64,000 bases of DNA, taken from Rhodoferax_B sp049316285 (GTDB lineage Bacteria; Pseudomonadota; Gammaproteobacteria; Burkholderiales; Burkholderiaceae_C). Below, one piece after another: positions 25,880 through 35,497 of this stretch; positions within the stretch are counted from its first letter, which is position 1; every line of letters starts with the position of its first letter. The translations under genes were made by a program, and so were the position numbers. The stretch is from contig NZ_JBMOXA010000012.1 in the NCBI RefSeq assembly GCF_049316285.1, positions 1-64,000 of the forward strand, written 5' to 3'. The notes under the pieces were generated by a model. It ran no database searches, was not told the origin of the DNA, and saw only the letters and a program-made list of their open reading frames with translations.

Positions 25880-26881
25880 CTAAATGACCTTGGCACGCAG
25901 CAGATCATTGGTATTGATCGCTCCGCAAAGCTGCCCCTCAGCGTCAACCACCAGCACGCTGGTGATGCGCTTCTGCTCCATGCGCTGCGCAGCTTCGGCA
26001 GCCAGGGCGTCGCTGGAGATGGTGTGCGGGTTGGCATGCATCACGTCGCGCGCACGCACGTCGCGCAAGTCGACGCCACGCTCTATCAAGCGGCGCAGGT
26101 CGCCATCGGTAAAGATGCCGAGAATGCGGCGGTCCGCATCCACCACCGCTGAGGCACCCAGCCCCTTGCGGCTCATCTCACGCATCAATTCGCTGAACGG
26201 GGCCTCTGGTGACACGCTGGGTACGTCGTCACCAGTGCGCATGACATCGGCCACATGCGTCAACAGCTTGCGGCCCAGCGAGCCGCCGGGGTGGGAACGC
26301 GCAAAGTCTTCGGCCTTGAATCCACGCGCATCCAATAGCGCTACCGCCAGCGCGTCGCCCATGGCCAACTGCGCGGTAGTGCTGGCTGTCGGAGCCAGGT
26401 TCAACGGGCAGGCTTCTTTTTCCACACCGCTATCCAGCACCAGGGTGGCGTGTTGCGCCAAGGTGGACTTCGTGCCGCCGGTGATGGCCACCAGGGGCAC
26501 ACCCTGGCGCTTCAACACCGGCAAGATGGCGGTCAACTCAGCGCTTTCACCGCTGTTGGAAATCGCCAGGACAAGGTCAATTTCTTTGATCATGCCCAGG
26601 TCGCCATGGCTGGCCTCGGCGGGGTGCACAAACAGCGCAGGGGTTCCGGTGGAAGCCAAGGTGGCGGCGATCTTACGGCCCACGTGGCCACTCTTGCCCA
26701 TGCCCATGACCACCACACGCCCCTGCAGGTTCAGCGCCAGTTGCACGGCCTGCACAAAGCGGTCGTCCAGACGAGACTTGAGCCCCAGGACGGCAGCGGC
26801 TTCAATTTCCAAGGTTTCGCGGGCGCGGCGCAGGGCCTGATCCGCATCAAAAGGCGCTTCCAGCGCAGGGGTGTTGCTCAT
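25880..26881 (-). CDS. kdsD: Arabinose-5-phosphate isomerase
   Basis: The 333-residue product has a SIS sugar-isomerase domain (about 45-175, with GMGKSGHVGRKIAAT and HPAEASHGDLGMI) and two CBS modules (about 210-333). That is the KdsD/KpsF architecture. It turns ribulose-5-P into arabinose-5-P for KDO synthesis. It heads the kdsD-kdsC-lptC run and is divergent from the CPA2 antiporter gene. Confidence 0.93.
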   Translation of the reverse strand: MSNTPALEAPFDADQALRRARETLEIEAAAVLGLKSRLDDRFVQAVQLALNLQGRVVVMGMGKSGHVGRKIAATLASTGTPALFVHPAEASHGDLGMIKEIDLVLAISNSGESAELTAILPVLKRQGVPLVAITGGTKSTLAQHATLVLDSGVEKEACPLNLAPTASTTAQLAMGDALAVALLDARGFKAEDFARSHPGGSLGRKLLTHVADVMRTGDDVPSVSPEAPFSELMREMSRKGLGASAVVDADRRILGIFTDGDLRRLIERGVDLRDVRARDVMHANPHTISSDALAAEAAQRMEQKRITSVLVVDAEGQLCGAINTNDLLRAKVI

Positions 26882-26964
26882 GCACCGATTCTATCGAGCC
26901 CCTCCAAGCTGCGTCACGGCAAACCCTCCCTGAAAAACCGGCCCCGGCTTGCTACGATGCCAGC

Positions 26965-28950
26965 ATGAGTTCGCTCGAAATCACTTTGCTTTATTTACTG
27001 GCGGCTGTCCTGGGAGTGGTCACCTTCCGAACTCTGAAACTGCCCCCTATGCTGGGTTATCTGGTGGTGGGTGTGTTGATTGGCCCGAATGCCATGGCGC
27101 TGGCGGACGACTCCACAGGCATTCAGCATCTGGGCGAGTTTGGCGTGGTGTTTCTGATGTTCGTCATCGGACTGGAATTCAATCTACCCAAACTACGTGC
27201 CATGCGCAGGCATGTCTTTGGACTGGGCCTGTTTCAGGTCACGCTGACCATGCTGCTGGCCACGGGCGGCTCACTGCTGCTGAGCCTGGTGCTGCCCGAG
27301 GCTTGGCGCATGCCCTGGCAAACCGCGCTGGCGCTCTCTGGAGCCCTGGCCATGAGTAGCACAGCCATCGTCGTCAAGCTGATGGCGGACCGGCTGGAGA
27401 TTGAGTCCGAACACGGCAAACGTGTCATGGGTGTGTTGTTGTTTCAGGATTTGGCTGTGGTGCCCCTGCTGGTGCTGATCCCCGCTCTGGGTTCATCGCC
27501 CGAGAAACTGCTGATGTCTTTGGCGGTGGCCACCGTGAAAGCCAGCGTGTTGATCACCGTGCTTCTGGTCGGCGGCCAACGCGCCATGCGCTGGTGGTTG
27601 ACGATTGTGGCGCGGCGCAAGAGTGATGAATTGTTTGTGCTCAACCTGCTGCTCATCACGCTGGGCCTGGCCTGGCTGACCGAAGCCGCCGGGCTGAGCC
27701 TGGCGCTCGGGGCCTTTATCGCCGGCATGTTGATCTCCGAGACCGAATACAAACACCAGGTGGAGACCGACATCCGGCCCTTTCACGATGTGCTCCTGGG
27801 GCTGTTCTTCATCTCGATCGGCATGTTGCTCGATTGGCGGCTGGTGCTGGCCAACTGGCTCCTGGTGCTGCTGCTGTTCCTGGTGCCGGTGGTGTTCAAA
27901 GCGCTGTTGGTCACTGTTCTGGCGCGCGCCTTCGGCGGCACCACGGGGGTCTCGTTACGCACCGGCCTGTACCTGGCGCAAGCCGGCGAGTTCGGTTTTG
28001 TCTTGTTGGCGCTGGCGCAAAACAGCAACCTGCTGCCGCCCAGATTGCTTAACCCGATTTTGGCGAGCATGGTGTTGTCGATGTTGGCCACGCCCTTCAT
28101 CATCATGTACACCAACCGCATCGTGATGAAGCTGGTCAGCAGTGAATGGCTGCAGCAATCGCTGCAGATGACCACCATTGCGCGCCGCTCCATCAACGCC
28201 AACAAACACGTGATCATCTGCGGCTACGGCCGTTGTGGCCAGAATCTGGCGCGCATGCTCGATGGCGAAGGCATTCCCTACATTGCCCTGGACCTGGACC
28301 CAGATCGCGTGCGCAAAGCGGCCGCCGCCGGCGATTCCGTGGTGTTTGGCGACGCCGCCAGGATGCAGGCGCTGATCGCCGCTGGTTTGGCGCGTGCCAG
28401 TGCCGTGGTGGTGACCTATCTGGATGTGCCCGGTGCGATCAAGGTGCTGAACCATATCCATGGCCACGCACCACAGGTGCCGGTGATTGTGCGCACCCAG
28501 GATGACCGTGATCTGGAGCGTCTGCGCGAAGCCGGTGCCACCGAGGTGGTGCCCGAAGCGATTGAAGGCTCGCTGATGTTGGCCAGCCACGCCCTGGCGC
28601 TGGTGGGTGTTCCCATGCGGCGGGTGATACGGGTGGTGCAGGACCAGCGCGATGCGCGCTACAACCTGTTGCGCGGCTTTTTTCATGGAGCCGACGACGA
28701 CGGTGTGGACGACTTGCACCTGGAGCGGCTGGTCACCGTCACGCTGCCGCTCGCGGCCAGATCGGTGGGCCTGCCTCTGGGCCACCTGGCGCTACATGCC
28801 ATGGGCGTACGCGTGGTCAGCCTGAGGCGCCAGAGCGGCAAGGTGGAACAGCCCAGCGACAAACTGATGCTGCTTGAAGGTGATACCGTGGTGCTGTCGG
28901 GCAAAGCCGAGGCCCTGGCGCTGGCAGAGCAGAAGTTTCTAGCACCCTGA
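26965..28950 (+). CDS. CPA2-family cation:proton antiporter with RCK domain (KefB/YbaL-like)
   Basis: The 661-residue product has about 12-13 membrane helices in the first 390 residues with Na/H-exchanger features (LGEFGVVFLMFVIGLEF, then GMLISETEYKHQVE). A TrkA-N/RCK domain follows from about 412 (HVIICGYGRCGQNLARML), then a TrkA-C domain near the end. Such proteins are K+/H+ or Na+/H+ exchangers gated by nucleotide or glutathione adducts. No ancillary KefG-type gene is adjacent. Confidence 0.9.
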   Translation: MSSLEITLLYLLAAVLGVVTFRTLKLPPMLGYLVVGVLIGPNAMALADDSTGIQHLGEFGVVFLMFVIGLEFNLPKLRAMRRHVFGLGLFQVTLTMLLATGGSLLLSLVLPEAWRMPWQTALALSGALAMSSTAIVVKLMADRLEIESEHGKRVMGVLLFQDLAVVPLLVLIPALGSSPEKLLMSLAVATVKASVLITVLLVGGQRAMRWWLTIVARRKSDELFVLNLLLITLGLAWLTEAAGLSLALGAFIAGMLISETEYKHQVETDIRPFHDVLLGLFFISIGMLLDWRLVLANWLLVLLLFLVPVVFKALLVTVLARAFGGTTGVSLRTGLYLAQAGEFGFVLLALAQNSNLLPPRLLNPILASMVLSMLATPFIIMYTNRIVMKLVSSEWLQQSLQMTTIARRSINANKHVIICGYGRCGQNLARMLDGEGIPYIALDLDPDRVRKAAAAGDSVVFGDAARMQALIAAGLARASAVVVTYLDVPGAIKVLNHIHGHAPQVPVIVRTQDDRDLERLREAGATEVVPEAIEGSLMLASHALALVGVPMRRVIRVVQDQRDARYNLLRGFFHGADDDGVDDLHLERLVTVTLPLAARSVGLPLGHLALHAMGVRVVSLRRQSGKVEQPSDKLMLLEGDTVVLSGKAEALALAEQKFLAP

Positions 28951-29004
28951 ACACGCCAGGTGGTGACGCGGCAAAATGGCGATTTATCAGGCAGAGAGAT
29001 TCCC

Positions 29005-29559
29005 ATGCACAACGACACCGTCGAAAGCTACCTCAAAAAACACATGCGCACGGTGCCGGACTGGCCAGCTCCCGGCGTGCAGTTCCGCGACATCACGCCA
29101 CTGCTGCAAAACCCCAAGGTCTTCCGCGTGATGATTGACGCTTTTGTGCACCGCTACATGGACCCGGACATGCGACCGGATGTGGTGGCCGGGCTGGATG
29201 CCCGCGGCTTCATCCTCGGTGCCGTGGTGGCTTACCAGTTGAATGTCGGCTTCGTGCCGATTCGCAAAAAGGGCCGCCTGCCCTTCACCACGGTGGAAGA
29301 AACCTATGAACTGGAATACGGCAGCGCCACGGTGGAACTGCACACTGATGCGGTGAAACCCGGCGACCGCGTATTGCTGATCGACGACCTGATCGCCACT
29401 GGCGGCACCATGATGGCCGGCAAGAAACTGCTGGAGAAGCTCGGCGCCACGGTGATGGAAGGCGCCGCGATTGTCGACTTGCCCGAACTCGGCGGTTCGG
29501 CGCGCTTGCGCACCGAAGGTCTACCGCTGTTCACCCTGGTCGACTTTGCCGGCCATTGA
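29005..29559 (+). CDS. apt: Adenine phosphoribosyltransferase
   Basis: From ATG 29005 the product has 184 residues. It has the type I PRTase PRPP-binding motif VLLIDDLIATGGTM (about 120-133) and APT-specific GVQFRDITPLL (about 18-28). It salvages adenine to AMP in the cytoplasm. GAGAG upstream of this ATG supports the start; the open frame before it is short. Confidence 0.93.
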   Translation: MHNDTVESYLKKHMRTVPDWPAPGVQFRDITPLLQNPKVFRVMIDAFVHRYMDPDMRPDVVAGLDARGFILGAVVAYQLNVGFVPIRKKGRLPFTTVEETYELEYGSATVELHTDAVKPGDRVLLIDDLIATGGTMMAGKKLLEKLGATVMEGAAIVDLPELGGSARLRTEGLPLFTLVDFAGH

Positions 29560-29571
29560 GGTCCACCGGGA

Positions 29572-30321
29572 TCAGATCAGCTCGCCGTACTGCGTTGCAC
29601 TGAGCGCGCTGCTGCGGCTGCGCGGATTTTGCATTTCGGTGTCTTCGTAACCGCTGCTATCGCCGCTGTCTGGCGCACCTGCTGCGGCTGCCCTAACCGC
29701 TGCAGCACGCACCTCGTCAGCCGCCTTGGGCTTCTGTGCTGATGCAGCCAGTGCTTGCTTAAAAGCGGCCACCTCGTCTTCTTGAATGGGCTCGAAGCGA
29801 CCGCCCTGGCCCAACGGCGCGGGAGCAGAGGTCAAACTTTCGCGTCGCGAGGCGGCCGACGGGCCAAGCCCCTCGCCGGCCAGTACCGGCGCCGCGCCTG
29901 GGCGTGGCGCCAGGCCGACGGCCACATGTTCATTGGTGCGCCAGTAAACCGAGGTGATCACCAAGTCGTAGCGCGACTTGGCGGTCTGCACGATCTGCGC
30001 CTCGATCTTGGATAAGTGGCCGGTATCACCGCCCAGCTGTGGAGCCAGATCCACCATGACAAGAAATTGCCGTCCGCGTTCATCCAGCGCCAACACCTTG
30101 AATTTGTAGCTGGCCGTGAGCACTCCCGCATGCAGCATGGCTTCGCGCACCACGCTATAAAGCCACTCGCGCCGCTCCATACGCTCATGCTTGAGCACTT
30201 TGGCCTGCTCTTGGCGTGTCGCCGGTTCTGCTCGATTTGCACCCGGCACGGCACGCCCTCGGGCCGACACCCCAGCGTCTGGCCGAGACTTCTTTCCAGT
30301 CAACCAACTCCACAAAGCCAT
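29572..30321 (-). CDS. Conserved hypothetical protein
   Basis: The product (about 249 residues) starts MALWSWLTGKK at 30321, eight to nine bases after AAGGA; two ATGs just upstream (30327, 30330) are possible. The first 130 residues look folded, with WLYSVVREAMLHAGVL and a strand-rich LVMVDLAPQ segment. The last 100 are Ala/Pro/Gln-rich and probably disordered. No family is recognised. It is convergent with apt. Confidence 0.6.
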   Translation of the reverse strand: MALWSWLTGKKSRPDAGVSARGRAVPGANRAEPATRQEQAKVLKHERMERREWLYSVVREAMLHAGVLTASYKFKVLALDERGRQFLVMVDLAPQLGGDTGHLSKIEAQIVQTAKSRYDLVITSVYWRTNEHVAVGLAPRPGAAPVLAGEGLGPSAASRRESLTSAPAPLGQGGRFEPIQEDEVAAFKQALAASAQKPKAADEVRAAAVRAAAAGAPDSGDSSGYEDTEMQNPRSRSSALSATQYGELI

Positions 30322-30392
30322 ACCCATCATTCCTTAGAGTGCGTTCCTACAGGATACGCTGCGCTCAGATATTGAGCTTACTGCCTTGCGTC

Positions 30393-30890
30393 TTATGTCA
30401 CTGCCGCGCGTTGCTTGCGGTGGGCCAGTCGTTTGGATACCACAGCCCCTGCTGCCAATGCCACTTCAAGCGCGATTTCTGAGCGCCGGTGGGATAGTTC
30501 GGCAAACCGCTGCGGGGAAAGACTCCACAGGCAGCAAAGACTGGTCGCCTGCACAGTTGCGCTGCGTGGCATGTGCGTGAAGAAACCGCCTTCTCCCACG
30601 GCCGAACCCGCGCCCACAATTGCCAAGCGAATCTGCCCCTGGCGGTCCTCAAAATGCACACTCAACGCACCACTTTCAACCAGGTAAAGCGTGCGATCAA
30701 TTGCCCCCTGTTTGAACAGCAACTGGCCGGCTGGCAAGCTGATTTTCTGCATGTAACTGGTCAGCGTTTCCCACTGGCTGGAACTCAGCTTGAGCATGAG
30801 CGCGTCAATGCCGGTGTTCTGGGCAATCGCATCCACCAGCCCTTGCGCTTCCAGCCGACCCTTAGGGTGCGCTAAACCATGCGTCATCAT
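30393..30890 (-). CDS. Cyclic nucleotide-binding-domain protein without DNA-binding domain
   Basis: From ATG 30890 (165 residues; the frame stays open another 23 codons) the protein holds a single cNMP-binding beta-roll. It shows LPAGQLLFKQGAIDRTLYLVESG and VGEGGFFTHMPRSATVQA, the phosphate-binding cassette region. Crp/Fnr proteins normally carry a C-terminal winged helix; here the chain ends about 25 residues after the cassette helix in KRLAHRKQRAAVT. It may be a stand-alone sensor or a shortened Crp-type regulator. Confidence 0.75.
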   Translation of the reverse strand: MMTHGLAHPKGRLEAQGLVDAIAQNTGIDALMLKLSSSQWETLTSYMQKISLPAGQLLFKQGAIDRTLYLVESGALSVHFEDRQGQIRLAIVGAGSAVGEGGFFTHMPRSATVQATSLCCLWSLSPQRFAELSHRRSEIALEVALAAGAVVSKRLAHRKQRAAVT

Positions 30891-31033
30891 GTGTGGCCCG
30901 CCTCTGCGAATGAAAAACTGTGCCCTGCCTTGCCAACAAAGCGACCGCGGCCAATTCATTGGCCATCATTTCACGAACTGAATTTATCCGATTTTAGGTA
31001 ATTAAGCGGGTGCCAGACGGGTTCCGAGCGCCC

Positions 31034-32407
31034 TTATTTGCCTATACAAAAACTGGAAAAAATCGTCCCCAGCAAGTCTTCGGTGGTGAATTCGCCGGTC
31101 ACCGCACTCAGCTCGTTTTGCGCCAGCCGCAGCTCTTCGGCCAACAGGTCGAGTTGATACGACTCGGCTGTCAGGTGGCTGCTCGCGTGTATCAAATGCT
31201 CTTCCACACCGCGCAGCGCTTGTACATGACGTTCCCGCGCGGTGTAAATGCTCTCCTGTGCCGACTGCCAGCCGGCGACTTCCAGCAGCTTGCGCCGCAA
31301 TGGCTCCAGCCCCAGACCGGTTTTGGCGGACAGGTGCAAGCCGTTCTCTGCCGCGGCATTCGACACATCGGCCTTGTTCCACAAATCGATCACCGGCACA
31401 CGCACAGGCAGCTTTTGCTGCAGTTCGACGGCGATGGCCACATCCGCCGCCTGGTATTCGGCTTCGTGGCTGCGGCTCAGATCATGCAAAAACAGCACCG
31501 CATCGGCGGCTTCGATCTCGGCCCAGGCGCGCTCTATGCCAATGCGCTCCACCACGTCGTCGCTATGGCGCAGACCGGCGGTGTCGATCACGTGCAGCGG
31601 CACACCGTCGATCTGTATGGTTTGCGTGACCTTGTCGCGCGTGGTGCCGGCAATCGGTGTGACGATGGCCAACTCGGCTCCGGCCAAGGCGTTCAACAGC
31701 GACGACTTGCCGGCATTCGGTTGGCCGGCAATCACCACCTTGATGCCGTCTCGCAGCAAAGCCCCCTGCGCGGTGCGGCGCATCACGGCCGCCAGGTTGG
31801 TTTGCAAATTGGATAGCTGCCCATGCGCATCTGCTTTGCGCAGGAAGTCGATTTCTTCATCAGGAAAATCGAGCGTGGCCTCCACCAGCATACGCAGGTG
31901 AATGAGTGCATCGCGCAGTTGATGGATCTCATCCGAGAACGCGCCTGAAAGCGAGCGGCTGGCACTGCGTGCGGCGGCTTCGGTGCTGGCGTCGATCAGA
32001 TCGGCCACGGCCTCGGCTTGCGCCAAATCCATTTTGTCGTTGAGGAAGGCGCGCTCGGTGAATTCACCCGGTTGCGCCAGGCGCACACCGCGCTCGGCGC
32101 CGACTTCGAGGCAGCGCGCCAGCAGCAACTGCAACACCACAGGGCCGCCGTGCGCTTGTAGCTCCAGCACGTCTTCGCCGGTATAGGAGTGCGGCGCGGG
32201 GAAGAAGATCGCCAATCCTTGGTCGATGCTCTGGCCGTTTTGGTCGCGAAATGGCAGGTAGCTGGCCTCGCGCGGCCGCAGCTCACGCCCAAGCAACGAG
32301 GTCACCAAGGGCTGCAGATTTTTGCCACTGAGGCGCACGATGCCCACGGCCCCGCGTCCGGGAGCAGTGGCAATGGCGGCGATGGGATCGGACTGGCGTG
32401 CAAGCAT
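31034..32407 (-). CDS. mnmE: tRNA modification GTPase MnmE
   Basis: The start at 32407 (MLARQSDPIAAIATAPG) has GGAG upstream and gives 457 residues. Order: TrmE N-terminal folate domain, helical domain, inserted G domain with GQPNAGKSSLLN (about 222-233), DTAGLR, NKAD, and the terminal FCIGK whose cysteine is part of the CxGK motif. With MnmG it makes the cmnm5 modification at U34 of tRNA. It closes the rpmH-rnpA-yidD-yidC-mnmE run, although a terminator lies before it. Confidence 0.95.
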   Translation of the reverse strand: MLARQSDPIAAIATAPGRGAVGIVRLSGKNLQPLVTSLLGRELRPREASYLPFRDQNGQSIDQGLAIFFPAPHSYTGEDVLELQAHGGPVVLQLLLARCLEVGAERGVRLAQPGEFTERAFLNDKMDLAQAEAVADLIDASTEAAARSASRSLSGAFSDEIHQLRDALIHLRMLVEATLDFPDEEIDFLRKADAHGQLSNLQTNLAAVMRRTAQGALLRDGIKVVIAGQPNAGKSSLLNALAGAELAIVTPIAGTTRDKVTQTIQIDGVPLHVIDTAGLRHSDDVVERIGIERAWAEIEAADAVLFLHDLSRSHEAEYQAADVAIAVELQQKLPVRVPVIDLWNKADVSNAAAENGLHLSAKTGLGLEPLRRKLLEVAGWQSAQESIYTARERHVQALRGVEEHLIHASSHLTAESYQLDLLAEELRLAQNELSAVTGEFTTEDLLGTIFSSFCIGK

Positions 32408-32424
32408 GGGGAGATTCTCCAACG

Positions 32425-32458
32425 AAAAAGGCCGCCCAACCCAGATGGTTGTGCGGCC
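32425..32458 (-). terminator. Intrinsic terminator after yidC
   Basis: On the minus strand GGCCGCACAACC pairs with GGTTGGGCGGCC (plus arms 32430-32441 and 32447-32458) followed by a T run. It lies between yidC and mnmE, so mnmE may have its own promoter or depend on read-through. Confidence 0.85.
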
Positions 32459-32489
32459 TTGGCAAACCGGCAGAGCCGGTGCTGCGCAA

Positions 32490-34181
32490 TTAGCGGAACT
32501 TAGGCAGGTTGAACTGCGGTGGCACGCCCATGCGGGTGTTGATCAGCCATTGCTGGGCAATCGACAGCGTGTTGTTGGTGATCCAGTACAACACCAGACC
32601 GGCCGGGAAGAAGAAGAACATCACCGAGAACACCAGTGGCATGAACCACATCAGCTTGGCCTGCATCGGATCTGGTGGCGCGGGGTTGAGCGCAGTTTGC
32701 AGCAAGCTGGTCAGCGTCATCACAAAAGGCAGGATGAAGAATGGATCTGGCGACGACAAGTCGTGGATCCACAGCGCCCAGGGCGCATTACGCATTTCCA
32801 CGCTGGACAGCAGCACCCAGTACAAGGCGATGAACACCGGGATCTGGATCATGATGGGGAAGCAGCCACCCAATGGGTTGATCTTTTCCTCGCGGTAGAT
32901 CTTCATCATGGCCTGCTGCATTTCTTGCGGCTTGTCTTTCAGGCGCTCGCGCATTTCGGCAATGCGTGGGTTGATGGCCTTCATCTTAGCCATGCTGGCA
33001 TAGGCCTTGGCGTTGAGCCAGTAGAAAGCAATCTTCAGCAGCAGCACCAGGGCCATGATGGACCAGCCCCAGTTCTGGATCACGCTGTGCAGCTTGTCGA
33101 GCAGCCAGTACAGCGGCTTGGCCAGGATGGTCAACCAGCCGTAGTCCTTCACCAGTTCCAGGCCAGGGGCCAACGACTCCAGCGTCTTTTCCAGCTGCGG
33201 GCCGACAAAGATACGTGCATCCACGGCCTTGGTGGCGCCAGGCGCAATGGTGTCCAGCGGCGTGATCATGCCGACCGAGTACAGGTTGGTGTCAACCTTA
33301 CGCATGAACAGGTTGCGCTCGATGCCGTCACCCAGCAGCCAGGCCGAGGCAAAGTAATGCTGCACCATGGCGACGTAACCGTTGCTGGCCTTTTTCTCGA
33401 TGTCAACCGAGCCTTCTTCGATCTTCTTGAACTCGACCTTTTGGTACTTCTTGGCTTCGGTGTAAACCGCTGGTCCGGTGAAGGTGGAGTAGAACGACGA
33501 CTCACCTGGTGGCTTGGTGCCATCACGCACCAGTTGCAGGTAAAGCTGCGGCGCGGTTGCCACGGCACCGGTGTTCACCACTTCGTGACGCACACCAATC
33601 GCGTAAGAGCCGCGGGTCAGCGTGTAGGTCTTGATCAGCTTTACCCCGCCAACTTCGGGCGACTCAAACTTGACCACCAATTCGTTGGCGCCGTCTTGCA
33701 GATTGCGCTCGGTCGACACCAGCTTCATCGCCGTCTTGTGGCTAGGCGCTTCACCGCCTGCCGTGCCGGAGATCAGACCGGTTTGCGCCAGATAGACCCG
33801 CGATGCACTTTCATCCAGCAGCACGAAGTTCTTGCTCTTGTCGGCCATGTCCGAGTACTGGAGCATTTCCGAGCCGACGATGGAGCCGCCTTCGGTGTCG
33901 AAGGTCAGCTTCAGCACGTCAGAGGAAATCACAATCTTTTCGCGCGGGGTCGCCGATGCCACCGTGGTGCCCGGCACTTGACCTGGGGTGCCAGCGGCAG
34001 CCACTGGCGCGGGCACACTGGAAGCACCTGCGCTTGCCGCGGTTGCCGCAGGTTCAACCTTGGCTGGCGGGGCAGGGAAGAAAGTGGCGTTGTTTCCGGT
34101 ATGGACCTGCCACTTATCCCACAGCAACACCATGGAAAAACCAAAAATCACCCACAGGATGGTTCGGCGAATATCGTTCAT
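32490..34181 (-). CDS. yidC: Membrane protein insertase YidC
   Basis: From ATG 34181 (MNDIRRTILWVIFGFSM) the product has 563 residues. There is an N-terminal helix, a long periplasmic domain (about 50-340), and a conserved five-helix core with the hydrophilic groove (LLKIAFYWLNAKAYASMAKM; GGCFPIMIQIPVFIALYWVL). It inserts inner-membrane proteins alone or with Sec. Its start overlaps the yidD stop (ATGA). The frame continues upstream only as a shadow of yidD. Confidence 0.95.
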   Translation of the reverse strand: MNDIRRTILWVIFGFSMVLLWDKWQVHTGNNATFFPAPPAKVEPAATAASAGASSVPAPVAAAGTPGQVPGTTVASATPREKIVISSDVLKLTFDTEGGSIVGSEMLQYSDMADKSKNFVLLDESASRVYLAQTGLISGTAGGEAPSHKTAMKLVSTERNLQDGANELVVKFESPEVGGVKLIKTYTLTRGSYAIGVRHEVVNTGAVATAPQLYLQLVRDGTKPPGESSFYSTFTGPAVYTEAKKYQKVEFKKIEEGSVDIEKKASNGYVAMVQHYFASAWLLGDGIERNLFMRKVDTNLYSVGMITPLDTIAPGATKAVDARIFVGPQLEKTLESLAPGLELVKDYGWLTILAKPLYWLLDKLHSVIQNWGWSIMALVLLLKIAFYWLNAKAYASMAKMKAINPRIAEMRERLKDKPQEMQQAMMKIYREEKINPLGGCFPIMIQIPVFIALYWVLLSSVEMRNAPWALWIHDLSSPDPFFILPFVMTLTSLLQTALNPAPPDPMQAKLMWFMPLVFSVMFFFFPAGLVLYWITNNTLSIAQQWLINTRMGVPPQFNLPKFR

Positions 34182-34450
34182 GAAGACTTCTTCTCGGAAG
34201 ACGGGGAAAGCAATTGGGAAAAAAATCGGGGCGCGTGCTGTGGCACAGGATCTACGCCACCTTGGCACCAGGGTTGGCAGCGCGCCAAGCGGCACACCGT
34301 CAAATAAGTGCCAGCGGCTGCGCCATGTTTTTCCAGCGCAGCAATCGAATACAGCGAACAAGAGGGCTCGAACCGGCAAGCCGATCCCAGCCAAGGGCTG
34401 AGCAACAGGCGATAAGCTTTGACCACACCAATCAAGCCCGCCTTGATCAT
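34178..34450 (-). CDS. yidD: Membrane protein insertion efficiency factor YidD
   Basis: The 90-residue product has the family core GLIGVVKAYRLLLSPWLG and the cysteines of CRFEPSCSLYSIAALEKHG. It helps YidC-dependent insertion at the inner membrane. It overlaps yidC and rnpA by four bases on each side, so the three are co-translated. Confidence 0.93.
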   Translation of the reverse strand: MIKAGLIGVVKAYRLLLSPWLGSACRFEPSCSLYSIAALEKHGAAAGTYLTVCRLARCQPWCQGGVDPVPQHAPRFFSQLLSPSSEKKSS

Positions 34451-34899
34451 TTGGCTGGCTCCAGTTTCGCCACCCTAGCCGCGATGGGGCGCACACGGCT
34501 CATCAACTGGGTCAATTCTTCGCGCACCGCCTGTTTGAGTTGCTCTGAGGTGGCGCTGATGAACTGTTTGCGGTCAAAACCAGCACGCAAACGCACCACA
34601 TGCGCGGTTTGCGACCAGTTCCATGGGTTGCCCGTGCTCAAGGTGTAGACCTGGCGTTTGATGGTGTTGCGCGTCACGGCCCGTTTGGCCCAACGCTTTG
34701 GCACCATGGCGCCCATCCAGACACCACCAACGCCAAACAGGGCCTGCGGTCGCTCGGACACGGGCCCTGTTGTGGGGGAACTGAGAAGTTCGGTTGGCAC
34801 GGAAAGATCCAGGCGATGAAGTGCAAAGTGCGCCGTACGCGACACAATTTGACCGGACAAAACCGCCTGAAACTGAGCTCGCGTCTTTAAGCGTTGCAC
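34447..34899 (-). CDS. rnpA: Ribonuclease P protein component
   Basis: The 150-residue basic protein begins MQRLKTRAQFQAVLSG and carries the conserved KRAVTRNTIKRQVY helix that binds the RNase P RNA. It matures tRNA 5' ends with the RNA subunit. An insertion of about 25 residues (LLSSPTTGPVSERPQ region) precedes the conserved part. It lies 63 bases after rpmH, the usual partner. Confidence 0.92.
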   Translation of the reverse strand: MQRLKTRAQFQAVLSGQIVSRTAHFALHRLDLSVPTELLSSPTTGPVSERPQALFGVGGVWMGAMVPKRWAKRAVTRNTIKRQVYTLSTGNPWNWSQTAHVVRLRAGFDRKQFISATSEQLKQAVREELTQLMSRVRPIAARVAKLEPAK

Positions 34900-34962
34900 G
34901 ACAAGCTCTGGCTTATGCGGCCCAGAAACTGGCCGACACCCGTACCAAAACGTGCGACAGGA

Positions 34963-35097
34963 TTAGACCGCCAGACGCTTGCGGCCCTTGGCGCGGCGTG
35001 CATTGATCACGGCACGGCCGCCGCGGGTCTTCATGCGCACCAGGAAACCGTGGGTACGGGCGCGTTTGATTTTGGAAGGTTGATAAGTGCGTTTCAT
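34963..35097 (-). CDS. rpmH: 50S ribosomal protein L34
   Basis: The 44-residue product reads MKRTYQPSKIKRARTHGF at its start and ends GRKRLAV, the classic L34 sequence. AAGGA lies eight bases upstream of the ATG. It is the first gene leftward from the origin region. Confidence 0.95.
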   Translation of the reverse strand: MKRTYQPSKIKRARTHGFLVRMKTRGGRAVINARRAKGRKRLAV

Positions 35098-35439
35098 GAT
35101 GAAATCCTTGAAGGGTTCAGTTCAGCGGGTTCCTGAACACGGAACACGTCGCCTAAAGAATAGAGGGCGGAAACCCCTCGGGGACCCCAAAACATGGCTC
35201 TTTGACTTCTTGGTGGCCTTGTACAACCCATAAGAGAGTACGACCAAATCAACTACTGCAGCCGGCTTGTACGGCCCGTAACATCGTATAGATTTCTATA
35301 GATAGCAAGGGCACGCAAAAAGCCAACCCAGAAACCGCGTTCCAGGGAAACCCGCGATTATGGCAAATTTGCACGACAGTGACAAGTCCATGCGCAAACT
35401 TGGCTGAACAAGATATCTCGTCCGCGACCCCGGGCGAAT

Positions 35440-35448
35440 TGTGGATAA
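35440..35448 (-). promoter_or_regulatory. DnaA box
   Basis: TGTGGATAA, the perfect consensus read on the minus strand, 66 bases before dnaA. Confidence 0.75.
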
Positions 35449-35488
35449 ATTCTTGATAAATTATACTGACGGGTGCCCTTAATACAAT

Positions 35489-35497
35489 TTATCCACA
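35489..35497 (+). promoter_or_regulatory. DnaA box
   Basis: TTATCCACA, the perfect consensus, 17 bases before the dnaA ATG, where it may also serve in dnaA autoregulation. Confidence 0.75.
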
